Made by a program: the position numbers and the translations under genes. A DNA stretch of 64,000 bases from Camellia lanceoleosa (Eukaryota; Streptophyta; Magnoliopsida; Ericales; Theaceae): positions 29,423,600 through 29,487,599 of the forward strand of contig CM045762.1 of assembly GCA_025200525.1 (NCBI GenBank), in the 5' to 3' direction. The notes below the pieces were generated by a model, which had not been told where the DNA came from, did not search any database, and saw only the letters and a program-made list of their open reading frames with translations. Within the stretch, counting starts at the first letter, position 1. Each line of letters starts with the position of its first letter. Positions 32,860 through 43,530 of this stretch are shown one piece after another.

Positions 32860-33546
32860 AAGGCTCGCTACGCCAAAAACCCGAAAAGGCAACCTAGGCA
32901 AAAGTTAGAGCATGAAAAATTAGAAATAAAGAAAAATTAAGCTTGCAAGGTCGAAAACTCGAAAGGGCAACCTTGGCAAAAATTAGAGCGCAAAATGAGA
33001 GAATAAATACTCGAGCAAATCTGCACCGAACTACGTAAGTCCTGATTCTTATCTTTGGGATACATAAGCAACTTCATCCTAAAGTTCGGCCATAACTATT
33101 TTTCAACTCAACTGTCTTGTTCATTTGGTTATCCATCATTCTCCACAGTTTGTCGGCTTGGTCATGTTGCTTCCATTCGGGCAAAAAGGTCAGTTACAAG
33201 ATGAAGCAGCAATGATCAATGCAATTTGGGAGTAGTTATGGTTTTCCAATTTGGGGTTGTACAGCTTAGGATTGATTCCGTGTGTATTTGGTGGTGACCA
33301 TTTCTGAAAATGGGTTTGAAAAGTTTCTCAAAATTTACTTTTTACAACACAAAAGGAGACTTTTCAATACTCATCTTAATTTTATTAATTTTAACACAAG
33401 TACATTCTCCAAAACAAAATTGCTTTTACATAAAAACTTGAAAAGAAAAGACAAAGCAATAAACTAGGGGCATAGATGAGTCAAGTGTCAATTCTCTGTC
33501 TCTTTCCTGTACCTGTTGAAGTCTCTATAACTGAAGTCGGCCTAAT
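32860..33546 (+). other. 3' untranslated region of element A
   Basis: No gene. It has counterparts on the opposite strand after B's integrase (46870-47500), including GATTGATTCCGTG and a CACAAAAGG-type segment. Antisense-ORF similarity begins at the right end. Confidence 0.5.
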
Positions 33547-34770
33547 CTATTCCTCGTCCTCGAGCCAAGCCAAGTACTCGCTAGGAAGGACGTAACTGAA
33601 ATTCCGGGCGGGGGTCAAAAGTTCTCTCGAACTCCAAGCAGTAAGATATCGAGGCAAGTACGAAATACGAATGGGAAATGAAGATGGGTACTTTATCCCT
33701 TTATCCGGATAAGTCTGATCATGTCCAAACTGGCGTTTGAACTTGAATGGAAAATAGAACACACAGTGTATAAGGCCAATCAACTGCATACCTGGTTGCC
33801 GGGACATGTTGTAACTCATCTTAGCCAAGTTAAGCTAAGGGCTACGCCAAGCAATGTCAGCCGCAGACCTGCTGCGCATCTAGTCATACCACATTCCCTT
33901 TGAGGAGAACTCAACTAGCTGTGGACGAAAAGAGTAAGTTCTGGCCGAGTACTTGGGGCAGGGGTCTATTACTTTCAGCTTATCCATTAATCATACCTGG
34001 GGAGGGAAGGAAAATAAGAGAGAACAAAAGAATAAAGAGATGTACGATGAGGGAAAAGTAAAATAAGATTTCGAGAGAAAAACAGAGATTGAGTGCCAAG
34101 TGATGTAAGGATCATAAATAAGAAGGATAGGAAATAATACCTGGAGAAGTAATGGACTCCCCGCAAATCGAGTAGTCTCTCGTCAATGAAAAGCATCTAA
34201 ACCTGTCAAAGTCTCGACCAACACTAAGCCCATACAATTCTTACCCTCCTTAAGGCATTGAGCTACTTCAATCAGTTTAATACTAGCTCCACCGTGACTA
34301 GGGGCAAGAAGGAAGTGTGCAAGTAAGCATAAGCAGAGGGCATGCTGACGATAACCTTGCCAAATGAGGCTTTCTTTGTCATCGGTAAGGGAAAACCGAC
34401 TAATCAAATCCGGAATGTCTAATTCCCCATTATGAGCCAAGGATCGAGCCTCGTGCAAAGTAAGCCCACACATTCATCCTGAAACTTGAGCATGGCCAAA
34501 ACGGGTTTGAGCCACGATTTCTTTATCGCGTCAAGATTCCATCAATGCTTGAAATTCTTCGAGTGTCGGACGCATCTCTTGTGAACCGAAGCGGAATACA
34601 TGTGTGATTGGATTCCAGCACCGAACAGCGACATGGAGAAATGGAAAACAAAGTGAAGTACAGCTCAATGGAAAAAGAGCGTTTAGGCCGAAACCGCAAA
34701 AGTTCACCTTGTCCGAGCCATCTAAAGTGGTTATCCAGTCTTGGAGCTTATGAATGAGCAATATCTCCAT
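33547..34770 (-). pseudogene. antisense extra ORF of element A (DUF7745-like), with intron
   Basis: The proposed start is the ATG at 34770 (MEILLIHKLQDWI), 51 bases below a TATA box. Exon 1 carries RCWNPITHVFRFG, EMRPTLEEFQALM (the PTxEE block typical of the plant DUF7745 proteins found in Ogre-like elements), SLAHNGELDIPDLISRF and EVAQCLKEGKNCMGLVLVETLTGLDAFH. It ends GSPLLLQ just before GTATTA (about 34142). An intron of about 145 bases runs to CCCCAG near 33998. Exon 2 reads LMDKLKVIDPCPKYS, AKMSYNMSRQPGMQLIGLIH, PRYLTAWSSRELLTPAR and EYLAWLEDEE with a stop at 33547. Several in-frame stops. B's antisense ORF has the same exon border. Function unknown. Confidence 0.72.
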
Positions 34771-34820
34771 TTTAGGAGCAAAATGCAAAAGACTTGCTGG
34801 TTATCCAGTATGGGAGCACC

Positions 34821-34948
34821 ATTTATAGAATTTTAGATGGAGTAGTGGGTGATAGCTGGACACTCACCAAAACTCTTATCAACGTCTGGTCGCACCTCAG
34901 TAGGGTCTAGCCGTGCCTACTGAGGTCCGGCCGTACCTCAGTGGTAGG
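34821..34948 (-). promoter_or_regulatory. promoter-like region of element A's antisense ORF, resembling the LTR U3
   Basis: On the minus strand, GGCCG/GACC-rich inverted motifs (34881-34948, such as GAGGTACGGCCGGACCTCA) precede TTCTATAAAT at 34821-34830. The same 10-mer TATA and similar GGCCG motifs occur in the same order in the 5' LTR of A (21388-21534). Confidence 0.55.
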
Positions 34949-35414
34949 CCAGACAGTGCACTAACAGAAAAGGATGCTCTTTGTCTTCTTGTGTTGTGGA
35001 TGTATTTTGAGTCGTGTTTTACTTATACTAAGTCTGTTGTAATAGTTTTGAGTTGTTTTTATGTTTTCTTATTATCGAGTTTTATTGTACATTTTGTCTG
35101 GTTGTAAGTTGTTATCCGATTCATGAATCAAGCATAAGTATCTGGAAGATTATCAAGCAATTACTGTCCATTCGTCATATGCAAACACAATACATGAAAT
35201 TCTCAAGAAGTGATCATCCACCAAAAAAAAAAACTCGTTTTTATAAACTAGCGGGTCCATCCCCGTTCATGTTTTACACATAAAACAAAAGAAAGGTTTT
35301 CAAAAACAATGAGTCTCCCTGAAGCTAGTGTTTCAAACTACAAGGCAAAGAAATAGAAACAAAAAACAAAAACAAACAAAAGCAAAACACCAAGAGAGAA
35401 AGTCATCATCGTCA
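34949..35414. other. non-coding DNA between the two antisense genes of A
   Basis: No convincing ORF or repeat boundary on either strand. Confidence 0.4.
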
Positions 35415-35826
35415 TCAATAGTCTGTCCTAGCTCTCCTCCTCCTCGACTGTAGAATAGGTGCATTGCTGTCATCACTGGCACTGCTGGACTGCATGTCAA
35501 AATCCTCTCCCTCATCCTCAGGGGTTGTAGAGCCGGCAAAGGACTCCTCAGAAGGTAAGTGCTGCCTCGCTTGGCCTCTCCCTCGATTAGCTCCTCCTCT
35601 CCGTCTCCTAGCCGAAGAAGGTCTTGCAAGTGCCACCGGTACTGGTCCAAGCTAAAAAAGAAAAAAGGGAAGATAGTGCAAATAATTATAAGATGTCAAA
35701 TAAAGCTGGAATGAAATGACTGTAAATTTGGGGCAAAGCTTACCTTAATCTCGCGAGCGGCTAGAGTGGTCTAACTCCGTCGCACCATGAGGACCGCGCA
35801 AGGTCATCTGCAAATGCCCGAGGAAC
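35415..35826 (-). pseudogene. 3' end of a second antisense gene in element A (two exons)
   Basis: The minus-strand exon 35744-35826 (flanked by TTGCAG and GTAAGC) and exon 35415-35651 (after TTTTTTAG) join in phase as LAAREIK/LGPVPVALARPSS. A strongly basic and acidic tail follows: ARRRRGGANRGRGQARQ ... PEDEGEDFDMQSSS ... SRRRRARTDY. One in-frame TAG lies in the first exon. The upstream part is missing because LTR C begins at 35889 in what would be the preceding intron. The Arg/Gly-rich tail recalls C-termini of plant-mobile-domain type proteins, but I do not assign a family. Confidence 0.5.
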
Positions 35827-35888
35827 CTGCAAAAGAAAGAGTGAGAGTTTAAGAAATATGGCTAGAAGCAGAAGCAAAACAAGATGTG

Positions 35889-38800
35889 TGTAGACACCCC
35901 ATTTTTGACCGACCTTAAGACTCAGACGTCATCGATTGAGCGCTCGGTGATAGTGCATGTTTGTGCTCGTTTCGAGTTTCCAGAGTTTTCGGCTGAGTGC
36001 CTTGCCTCCGGGCCTCTGAACTCTTTGTGCTTTGGCTCGGTTTGTGGACCAAGCCTTGTTTTCCTTGCCTGGAGGGGAGGGAAAGGTTTGTAGACCACTT
36101 TTTTGTGGTCGTAGACCACTTTTCCTGCTTGGAGACTAGTTTTCGATTTTCGGAGCCTTCGGCTGTGCGCCTTGTCTCGGGACTGCTTAATGTTCTCCGT
36201 TTGGCTTGGTTTTTGAACCATGCCATGTTGCCTTGGTTTAGAGGGACACTGTCATCTAGGAGATCACTTTTTGTGGTCGTAGACCACTCTTCCCTTGTAG
36301 GCCGCTTTTGGTACCCGTCAACTAGTTTTCGAGGCTCCCGGCCGCGCGCCTTGCCTCCCGGACTTTCGTCTTACATCCTTTTTGGTTTGTCTTTGGTACA
36401 AACCTTTTTTTCCTTACTTGGAGGGCGGTATAAGGGTGGGAGACCAGTTCTACCCCTTAGAGAGCACCTTTCTTCCTGCCAGCCAGTTTTCTGGTCGGCT
36501 AACTGGTTTTCTTGGTCTTTGGGCAACTTTTTCTGGTCGGCCACCACACCACTGCCTTGCTTTCATGCTGCAGACCATCTCCACCGCATAGCCAACCACT
36601 TTCCTCCCGGGCCGACCACTTCCACTGGTCGACCGACCAGTGTAAGTAGTTGGCCGACCACTTCAAGTGGTCGGCAGCTTTCCATCACCTTTTTTGGAGA
36701 TATTTTCTAGCCAGCTGTAACAGCTGGAGGGCACAGAAACCATCCTCCATACACGGCTTTAGGCCTAAGCTTGCTCAACAAGCTTAACCTTTGGTTCTCT
36801 ATAAAAGAGAACCTCCCCCTTCTTGCCTTAGGTTCAGATTTTTGTGCTTGAGCTATACATATACCATCTATCTCTATATTGCTCATGCTCTTAATATTTG
36901 TGCCTTAAAAGTGCATTTTCATCATACTATTGCACACAAACACACACTCAAACACCATACTCTTGTTGCTGAGGCACTTTGAAGCTAGTTTTGGTGTTTT
37001 TGGACTGGTTTTGATCAAAAAAAGCTGAAGGAGTTGTTGCTCTAAAGTGGTTCTACAAGGGTGAGCTTCTATTAATCCCTTGTTTTTTATTAAGCTTTTG
37101 GCCCTACTTGCATGTTGTTTTAGGCCTAACTTTCTACTATAAAAAGTTCTAATTTCGTATGCTTGTAATGTTTGTTTAAGGTCTCTTTTGTGTTGGGGGT
37201 GGTCTACTCCCCTCTTGTGACTTGTTTGGCTTTGTTTTACACCATCACTTTAGGCCCTTGAGATCACTTTCTCTTGGCCTTTTAACCGTTGAAATCCAGT
37301 AGATTTTCAGTGGTAAAACTTGTGTTTTGAGGGCTTAAATAGGAGAGGGTCATCCCCTCTCCTTGTATCTTGGATGCTTGCTTCATGCGTCTCATGTTTG
37401 AGCATGTTTGTTAAGCTTATGTTGACTCCATCTTAGCATGTATTTGGGGTTATTTTGACATGGCATACCACTGTTTTGACTTGGTTTGGTCACCCCTTGC
37501 ATGCTTTATACACTTGTAGTGTAAATTTTGCAAACTAGCTTTGTGTGCCTTATGAAGTAGCATGTCTTTATACCATGTTTTGGCTCCATCTCAGCTTGTT
37601 TTTGGTGTTTTTTTTAGCATGCTATACCTCTGTTTTAGGTTGGTTTGTTAGCCTCTTGCATGCTCTATGCACGTGTAGTGCAATTCCATTCAATAGCCTA
37701 ACATGCATCATGCTTTTGACCATCATTCTAGCATGATTTTGGCTTAACTCTAAGAAGCTTTTGTTCATGTTTTACCATGCTTAAGCTCTGATTTATGTTT
37801 TTTTGGTCATGCATGCACTGCTTTGTATAGCCATGGTGCATTTTAGCTCACTAGCCTTGAGTTTCCAAGTCAGTAGCATGCATTGCTTGGACTATTTACA
37901 TGATTTGGAATCATTTGTTATGAGATTTTAGGGCATGTTTCATGTTCATGCACTCACATTTGTCACTCTTTCCATGCTTTGAAAGGTTGGTTTTTTATTC
38001 CTTAAGAATGAGTCATTGTGTATGCCTTCATGCCTAAGCTTGTGAGTGTCACGACCCAAACCCGGCCCTATGGGTTAGCACAGAATCGCCGATGTCTGAG
38101 ATTACCAAGGCTGCATGAACGAATATCTGCTTAAATAGAGTATGAGAACTGAAGCCAATACAGTAAGTAACTAGTGTCCATTGAGCTGTGAAAATCTGTA
38201 TGCCAAAAACATTTTTCATGCATTCATACAGTTCAGAACAGTACAGTAAAACAGTAGACAGTCTATACAGTAGTACAAAACAGTGAGGAGACCGATGGGG
38301 GACACAAAAACACCCCAAGCCATAGCATGGCAACTCGGAACCTCGCAGTGAGGCACATAGGCTGGCTTGACAAAACTGGGGACCAACCCACGCTCCTAGC
38401 TCTGGTCTGGCTGCTGAGAACCTACATATATATATGAACAGTGAACTAAAGCCCAGTGAATAACATAAAGCGTAAAGAGGTTATGAATGAATGTCCTTAC
38501 AGTAATGAAAACAGTTCATTAAACAGTATTTCAGTCCTTCAGTATTTCAGTCAATCAGTCATATGTGGTACACCCATTAGCCTATAAACAGTAGGTCCAA
38601 AAGGACCGGGTCTTAATGCATCTAACAAAGAATGATGGCCATCAATCAAGAAATATGGTTCCACAAGGACCGACAGAGCTCAGAATAAAGAATAAGAAAC
38701 AAGAAGTGCTAAGGATGCCATAATACGCTCGTAATACAGACATACGCTCATTCAAGAAATAATATCGATTCAATAAGCAGTTGATTCAAAGATTCAAAAG

Positions 38801-41800
38801 ATAACCATTTTGAACATATCTTTACACAATCGTTACTCACAGAGATTGGGCTAATAGCGGCTAGAGCGCGTCCCCGAGAGCCAACCCTAAACAGTTAACA
38901 AATAGAACACACACTAAGTTTCACAGTCGGGAAGGATGATAATTAAATCCCTAAATTTCCTCGGTGTGGTTCTATGTCTAAATCCTCACTAAGATGCCTT
39001 AAACTAGGCCTAAGAATGCCTAGGATGGGATGAGGATGCAAAAATACACTTAGAAAACATTTTGCATAATTTGCTAAAATAAGAGCCTCGCTCGAGCGAG
39101 CCTTTCTTCGCTCGAGCGAGCCTCCAAAATCAAAGGCCTCGCTCGAGCGAACAATCCTTCGCTCGAGCGGTCTGATAAAATAGTAAAAGTACTGGATGCT
39201 CGATTTTTACGCTCGAGCCACCAATCCTTAGCTTGAGCCTGGCTCAAAGGAAACGTTGGTCGCTTGAGCGAGGAATCCTTCGCTCGAGCGAAGAAGCCAA
39301 ATCTGGAATTTCCAGATTTGCCTTCCAAGCTCAAACCAAGCATTCTCAACTCAATTCTCGACCTCTTGGGCCCAAATTCTAGAAAATACATTCCAAAACA
39401 ATGTATAACAAGTTTCAAAAGCCAATTTATGAATTCAAGCCCAAAGGTGAGTCAATTAAATCCAAAATTCAAACCCATTTTCAAGAACAATTTCAAACCA
39501 TGCAATGCATGAGTTTTAAACCAAAATTAAGGTTCAAATCTTGCTCTAATGAGCTCAATAGTTGGAAAACAAAATGAAAACATGGATCATGGCTTAAACA
39601 TGGACATGCATGTACAATTCGAACATGAATTCAACTCAAAAATCACCAATTCAACCATGCATGTAACAATGGAGTTCCAATTCAACATATATGAGCAATT
39701 TCATGACTTAACTTCTCTATATCCATGATACATGCAAGATGGAACTCAAAGACAACAAGGAGAAGATGAATTCACTTACCTAGGTCTCAATTACAAGTCT
39801 TGCAAGCTCAATTTAGCAACCTATGTTATAAATCTTTCAATTTCCAAGCAATTCTCTAGATGAACAAGATGAATTCCTTCCTTTCTCACTCTCTCTATGG
39901 TTTGGTCGGTTAGAGGCAACAAGAAGGGCTGATCAATTGTTATGTTAAGTGTAATAAGGCTCTCTAATAATAATAAACAAATGTCCACTAAGTGGGGCAA
40001 AGTTGTAATTAAGGCAATCTATGTGTTTAGCTCATTTTAATCTACTTTAATCATTATTAATCAATTTTCAGATAAATATACCATTAAATCACAAATATTC
40101 TACTGATCCCAAAACTCTAAACGGTTCCTAATTCGGCCGCCGATAAGGCCTTCAATTAGCAGGTTAAACATATGAATTCAAACAGATAATCAATCAATCA
40201 AACAGATGCAATATGCAATTCAATAGATAAACTTATTCAACTTCAGTTTCGATTTCAATCAGTCCATTCAGTACTTCAGTTAATTCAATTATCAGTCATT
40301 ATCAGTTCAGTTTAGCAGTAACTAGTAGCTAATTCAGTAGTTTATCGGTAATCAGTACGAGGGTTGTTACAGTGAGCTATCATTTTAGTGTGTTTTTGGG
40401 GTTATTTTTCCATGATATAACTCTGATTTTTGTTGGTGAAGCCATCTCATGCTTGGTCTTGGTAGGTGTAGTGTAATTCTCCATATTGGCCTTGCATATT
40501 CCATGCTTCATGCCTTCATGCTAGCTTGTTTTGGCTTCCTTCCATACATGTTTTTAGCATCATTTTGACATGCTCTAGGACTATTTTGGGTTGTAATTTC
40601 CATATGCTTCATGTATTGCATAGTTGTAGTGCAATTGGCCTTGCTAGCTTTGAGTTTTGAGCACCATAGCATGCTTCATTTGTGTTGTTTGGATGATTTG
40701 GCATCACTTAACATGACATTTCAGAGCATGTAGCATTACCATGTTCCTATTTCTTCCACCCTTTGAGTGCCTCTAAGGGTTGTGCATTGTTGCCTTGTTC
40801 ATGGCCTAGTGTTTATGCATGCATGCTTAGACCTTTAAGCCTCCATCTCAACATGTTTTGGCCTTTGCTTAGACCTATTTGAACTCTGTCCATGCTTGGT
40901 TCATGCATTTGTGCCATGTATTGCATGTCTCTAGAGTAGTCCTCCTTGGTAGCTTTGTGCCTTAAGGATTCTTGCATGCCTTGCTTGTGTTGATTGGATG
41001 ATTTGGCATCATTTCATACCTAATTTCAGTGCTTATAGTGTTGTTACACTTCTACATTTGTCACTCCTTGAGCACTTTTGAGAGTTGTGTTCTTATGCCT
41101 AATTGGTGAGCCAATACATGTGCATGCATTTCTCTTACTTTCATGCCTTTATTTCATCATTATGTCCACTAGTTTGGCATGACTGAGGTCCATCCATATT
41201 CGGTTTAAGTCCATTATGTATGCTTGTTTGTATGTTGCTCGCATGCTTGTTGTTTGCTTTGTGTTGAAATGCTTATGTTGCCTTGCATTGTGTATGCATG
41301 CCATTAGCATTGTTAGGTTGCTTATGTTGCATTGCATTGTGTATGCATGCCTTACATTGTGTTTGCATGCTTGAGTTGCATTGCATGTTTGCATGCTTGA
41401 GTTGTATTGCATATTTGCATGTTTGGGTTGCATTGCATTTGTTTGGATTGGGTGTTAGTCCAAATACGGGAAGCGAAGGACGTTTCATACTTGAAGTGAT
41501 GAAACCTGCCTCAATTCTCGGTTGCCGACACTCTTGATCACACATGATAGAGTTTAAGGCATTTATGTGTTATTTGTGCATTCATTTATATTGAAATGTG
41601 CAATCTTGCCTCTTCGGTCATCATGCATCGAGATGCGTGATTGGTGGCCTGAGGGTCGAGAACTACACTCTCTTGAGATCATGAAATGATAGGGAGGGTG
41701 GTTGTGCACACATATGTTGCAAATACATTGCCATGTCCCTTCTTGTTATCTGTTGCAGTAAACTGGAGAAGTGCAGCAAAAAGTGGTCGGCAGACCAGTA

Positions 41801-43366
41801 AAAGTGGCTGGCCGACCACTTTATCTGGTCTGTAGCAATGGTAAGTGGTCTGCTGGTGGTCTAAAACATCAACAACTAGTCGGCCATGCTCCTGAGGGTC
41901 CCCAAGATGAGTTAGAAGCTGTCTGGAGCTTTGTGTAAGGTTCTGAGAACAATTGCAAACAGAGGCAAGTTGGGGCATCGCGACAGATTTCCAAACGATG
42001 CGACCGAGCATGCATACACTCCTCATCTTGAGGACCTCTTTTTACTGCTTTTCTTAGCTAGTTTATGCTTTGGTTCTGTACTTAAATAGTTAATGCATTT
42101 AGCTATTCGTTTGTGTTTAATTAGCTAGTGTAGTTAGCTAATGAATTTGTTTTGTAATAATTAGTTAACTAGGATTAGTTAATTAGTTTACTTGTAATAA
42201 TTAGTTTAATTAGCTTAGATTAGCTAGTTAGCTCATTATTCGGACCCTCCGTCGAGAGGCACAACTGTTGTAATAAGCGTGTGTGTGTGTGATGCATGTC
42301 TTCCAGCCCCCATTTCTTTCTCCTTTTTACTTATCTGCTTTCAGTGGTTAGTTTTATGGCATGTTTCAATTAGCATCCTTATGTTTCGCATGCGTGCACC
42401 CACTCATCTGTATTGCATGCACCGGGCTCGGCGCATCATACTAACTGCATTGTATTTCAATACATTTACTTGAATACGTGTTCAACAGCATGTTATCAAG
42501 TTGCATTCACATGACATCTTAGAATAGCCGAGCCTATCTTAGTTGCATTTTTGCGTGTGTTGTATTAGCCATCTTAACATGAACTAGGATCATGCATGAT
42601 TTCTAACTAGTTCTCTGTTTTGGCTCGGAGTACACCGTGAGTGTTTACGCTTTAGCATACTACATGAGATGTGTATGTTGCCATGCTAGCATGCTTGCCA
42701 TGAGGCTAACTGCTTGAGTGCCTGTGGGTGAAGGTTGGATTGCTTGAATTGGAACAATTCATCGAAATGTGTGTTTTAAGCCCACTTGAGGGTGGCAAAA
42801 TCCACGACTTAGCCTGCTTGCAAGTAGCAAACTTCAAACCGTTTTTGAACAAACGAACATAAAATGTTTATGTTCCAACTTAGGCAATCTAGTCTACACT
42901 TGTATGCTGTGCGCATCACATTGTAATTCTAAGATAATAACAGGAATAAGAGCACATGTGTTTTCAAAAACAAAATATCATGTTAGTAAAGGCCAATCTT
43001 TGATCGGGCGAGCAGGGGTGCTCATTGCATGACCTTCCCTCTTGTATCCAAGTTCCCGAGCCGAGGCAACTTTGGTAATGACAGACACATGGCCTTAAGC
43101 ACGAGTCAGGGTTTCCTAAATTTCCCAAAATAAAACATTTAGGTGGCGACTCTGTATTTGGGAAAGCAGTCCATGTTTGGCACTTCTTTATAAAAATCAG
43201 TTTTCCAAAACGATTTGCCGGATTTGGACTCTTTGGTGATTTATCAGTCTTGCATTGCACTTTGCGAGATTAGATTCAGAACCATGACGAGAGTCCGAAC
43301 TGTAGTAGTTAAGAACAAACGATTCGTGCCCTCGCGCGGGAAGCCAAGAGTTCCGAGCAATCTACA
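35889..43366 (+). mobile_element. LTR of element C (about 5.1 kb without its solo-LTR insertion)
   Basis: U3 has many TGGTCGGC/GCCGACCA motifs at 36435-36690 and a TATA box CTATAAAAG at 36799-36807. A second cluster of the same motif sits at 41778-41880, about 2.6 kb further on once the solo LTR at 38047-40371 is removed. The final kilobase (from TCTTCCAGCCCCCATTTCTT at 42299) matches the ends of LTRs A and B. The ORF at 35997-36710 is in U3 and shows no domain. Confidence 0.82.
38042..40376 (-). mobile_element. solo LTR 1 (2325 bp) with target duplication
   Basis: The LTR spans 38047-40371, TGTCACGACCC...GGGTTGTTACA on plus, flanked by perfect GTGAG repeats (38042-38046, 40372-40376). It shares ends and layout with 44128-46654 and 54001-56505. 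Orientation is minus, judged by a conserved splice-donor-like CCTAGGTAAGT (minus strand, 39773-39783). It holds four pairs of CGCTCGAGCG-type palindromes at 39089-39290. No coding sequence. Confidence 0.9.
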
Positions 43367-43371
43367 GTTTC

Positions 43372-43389
43372 TGGCGACTCTGCTGAGGA
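43372..43389 (+). other. primer binding site of element C
   Basis: TGGCGACTCTGCTGAGGA lies five bases after the LTR end, nearly identical to the site of element A. Confidence 0.8.
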
Positions 43390-43530
43390 ATTAGAGAACT
43401 TGACTCGAACTCATGATATGTTGTTTTATTTACACTTATGTGTTTCTTTGCATTGCATCTGCATTGGTGTGCTTAAGTCACAGTGTTTTCCATCTGCTAT
43501 TCCTGAATGATTTGCCGGAGGCTTACTTGG

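Larger units (their letters stand above)
21172..35888 (+). mobile_element. gypsy element A (Tat/Ogre-like), plus strand, 3' LTR not found
   Basis: It comprises a long 5' LTR (21172-24683), PBS, leader, gag, protease with G-patch-like segment, RT, two RNaseH domains, integrase, then an antisense ORF with its own promoter and part of a second antisense gene. It ends where LTR C begins. LTR C is too different from A's LTR to be its twin, so A's own 3' end was lost or lies elsewhere. Confidence 0.82.
35889..43530 (+). mobile_element. gypsy element C: 5' LTR, PBS and start of leader only
   Basis: It has an LTR of the same superfamily as A and B (TGTAGACACCCCATTTTTGA...CTACA, GTTTC, then PBS TGGCGACTCTGCTGAGGA) and a leader matching A's for about 150 bases. 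At about 43520-43535 it passes without a gap into the antisense ORF of element B. Everything downstream in C is absent. Confidence 0.8.

Noticed and set aside
35997..36710. 237-codon open frame in LTR C
   Set aside because: It lies in U3 upstream of the TATA box, is Ser/Pro/Trp-rich with no recognisable domain, and has overlapping frames on the other strand.
35889..43366. Taking LTR C as the 3' LTR of element A
   Set aside because: Its U3 and length (5.1 kb versus 3.5 kb) differ strongly from A's 5' LTR, and it is followed by a PBS and leader as a 5' LTR is. A recombinant origin stays possible.
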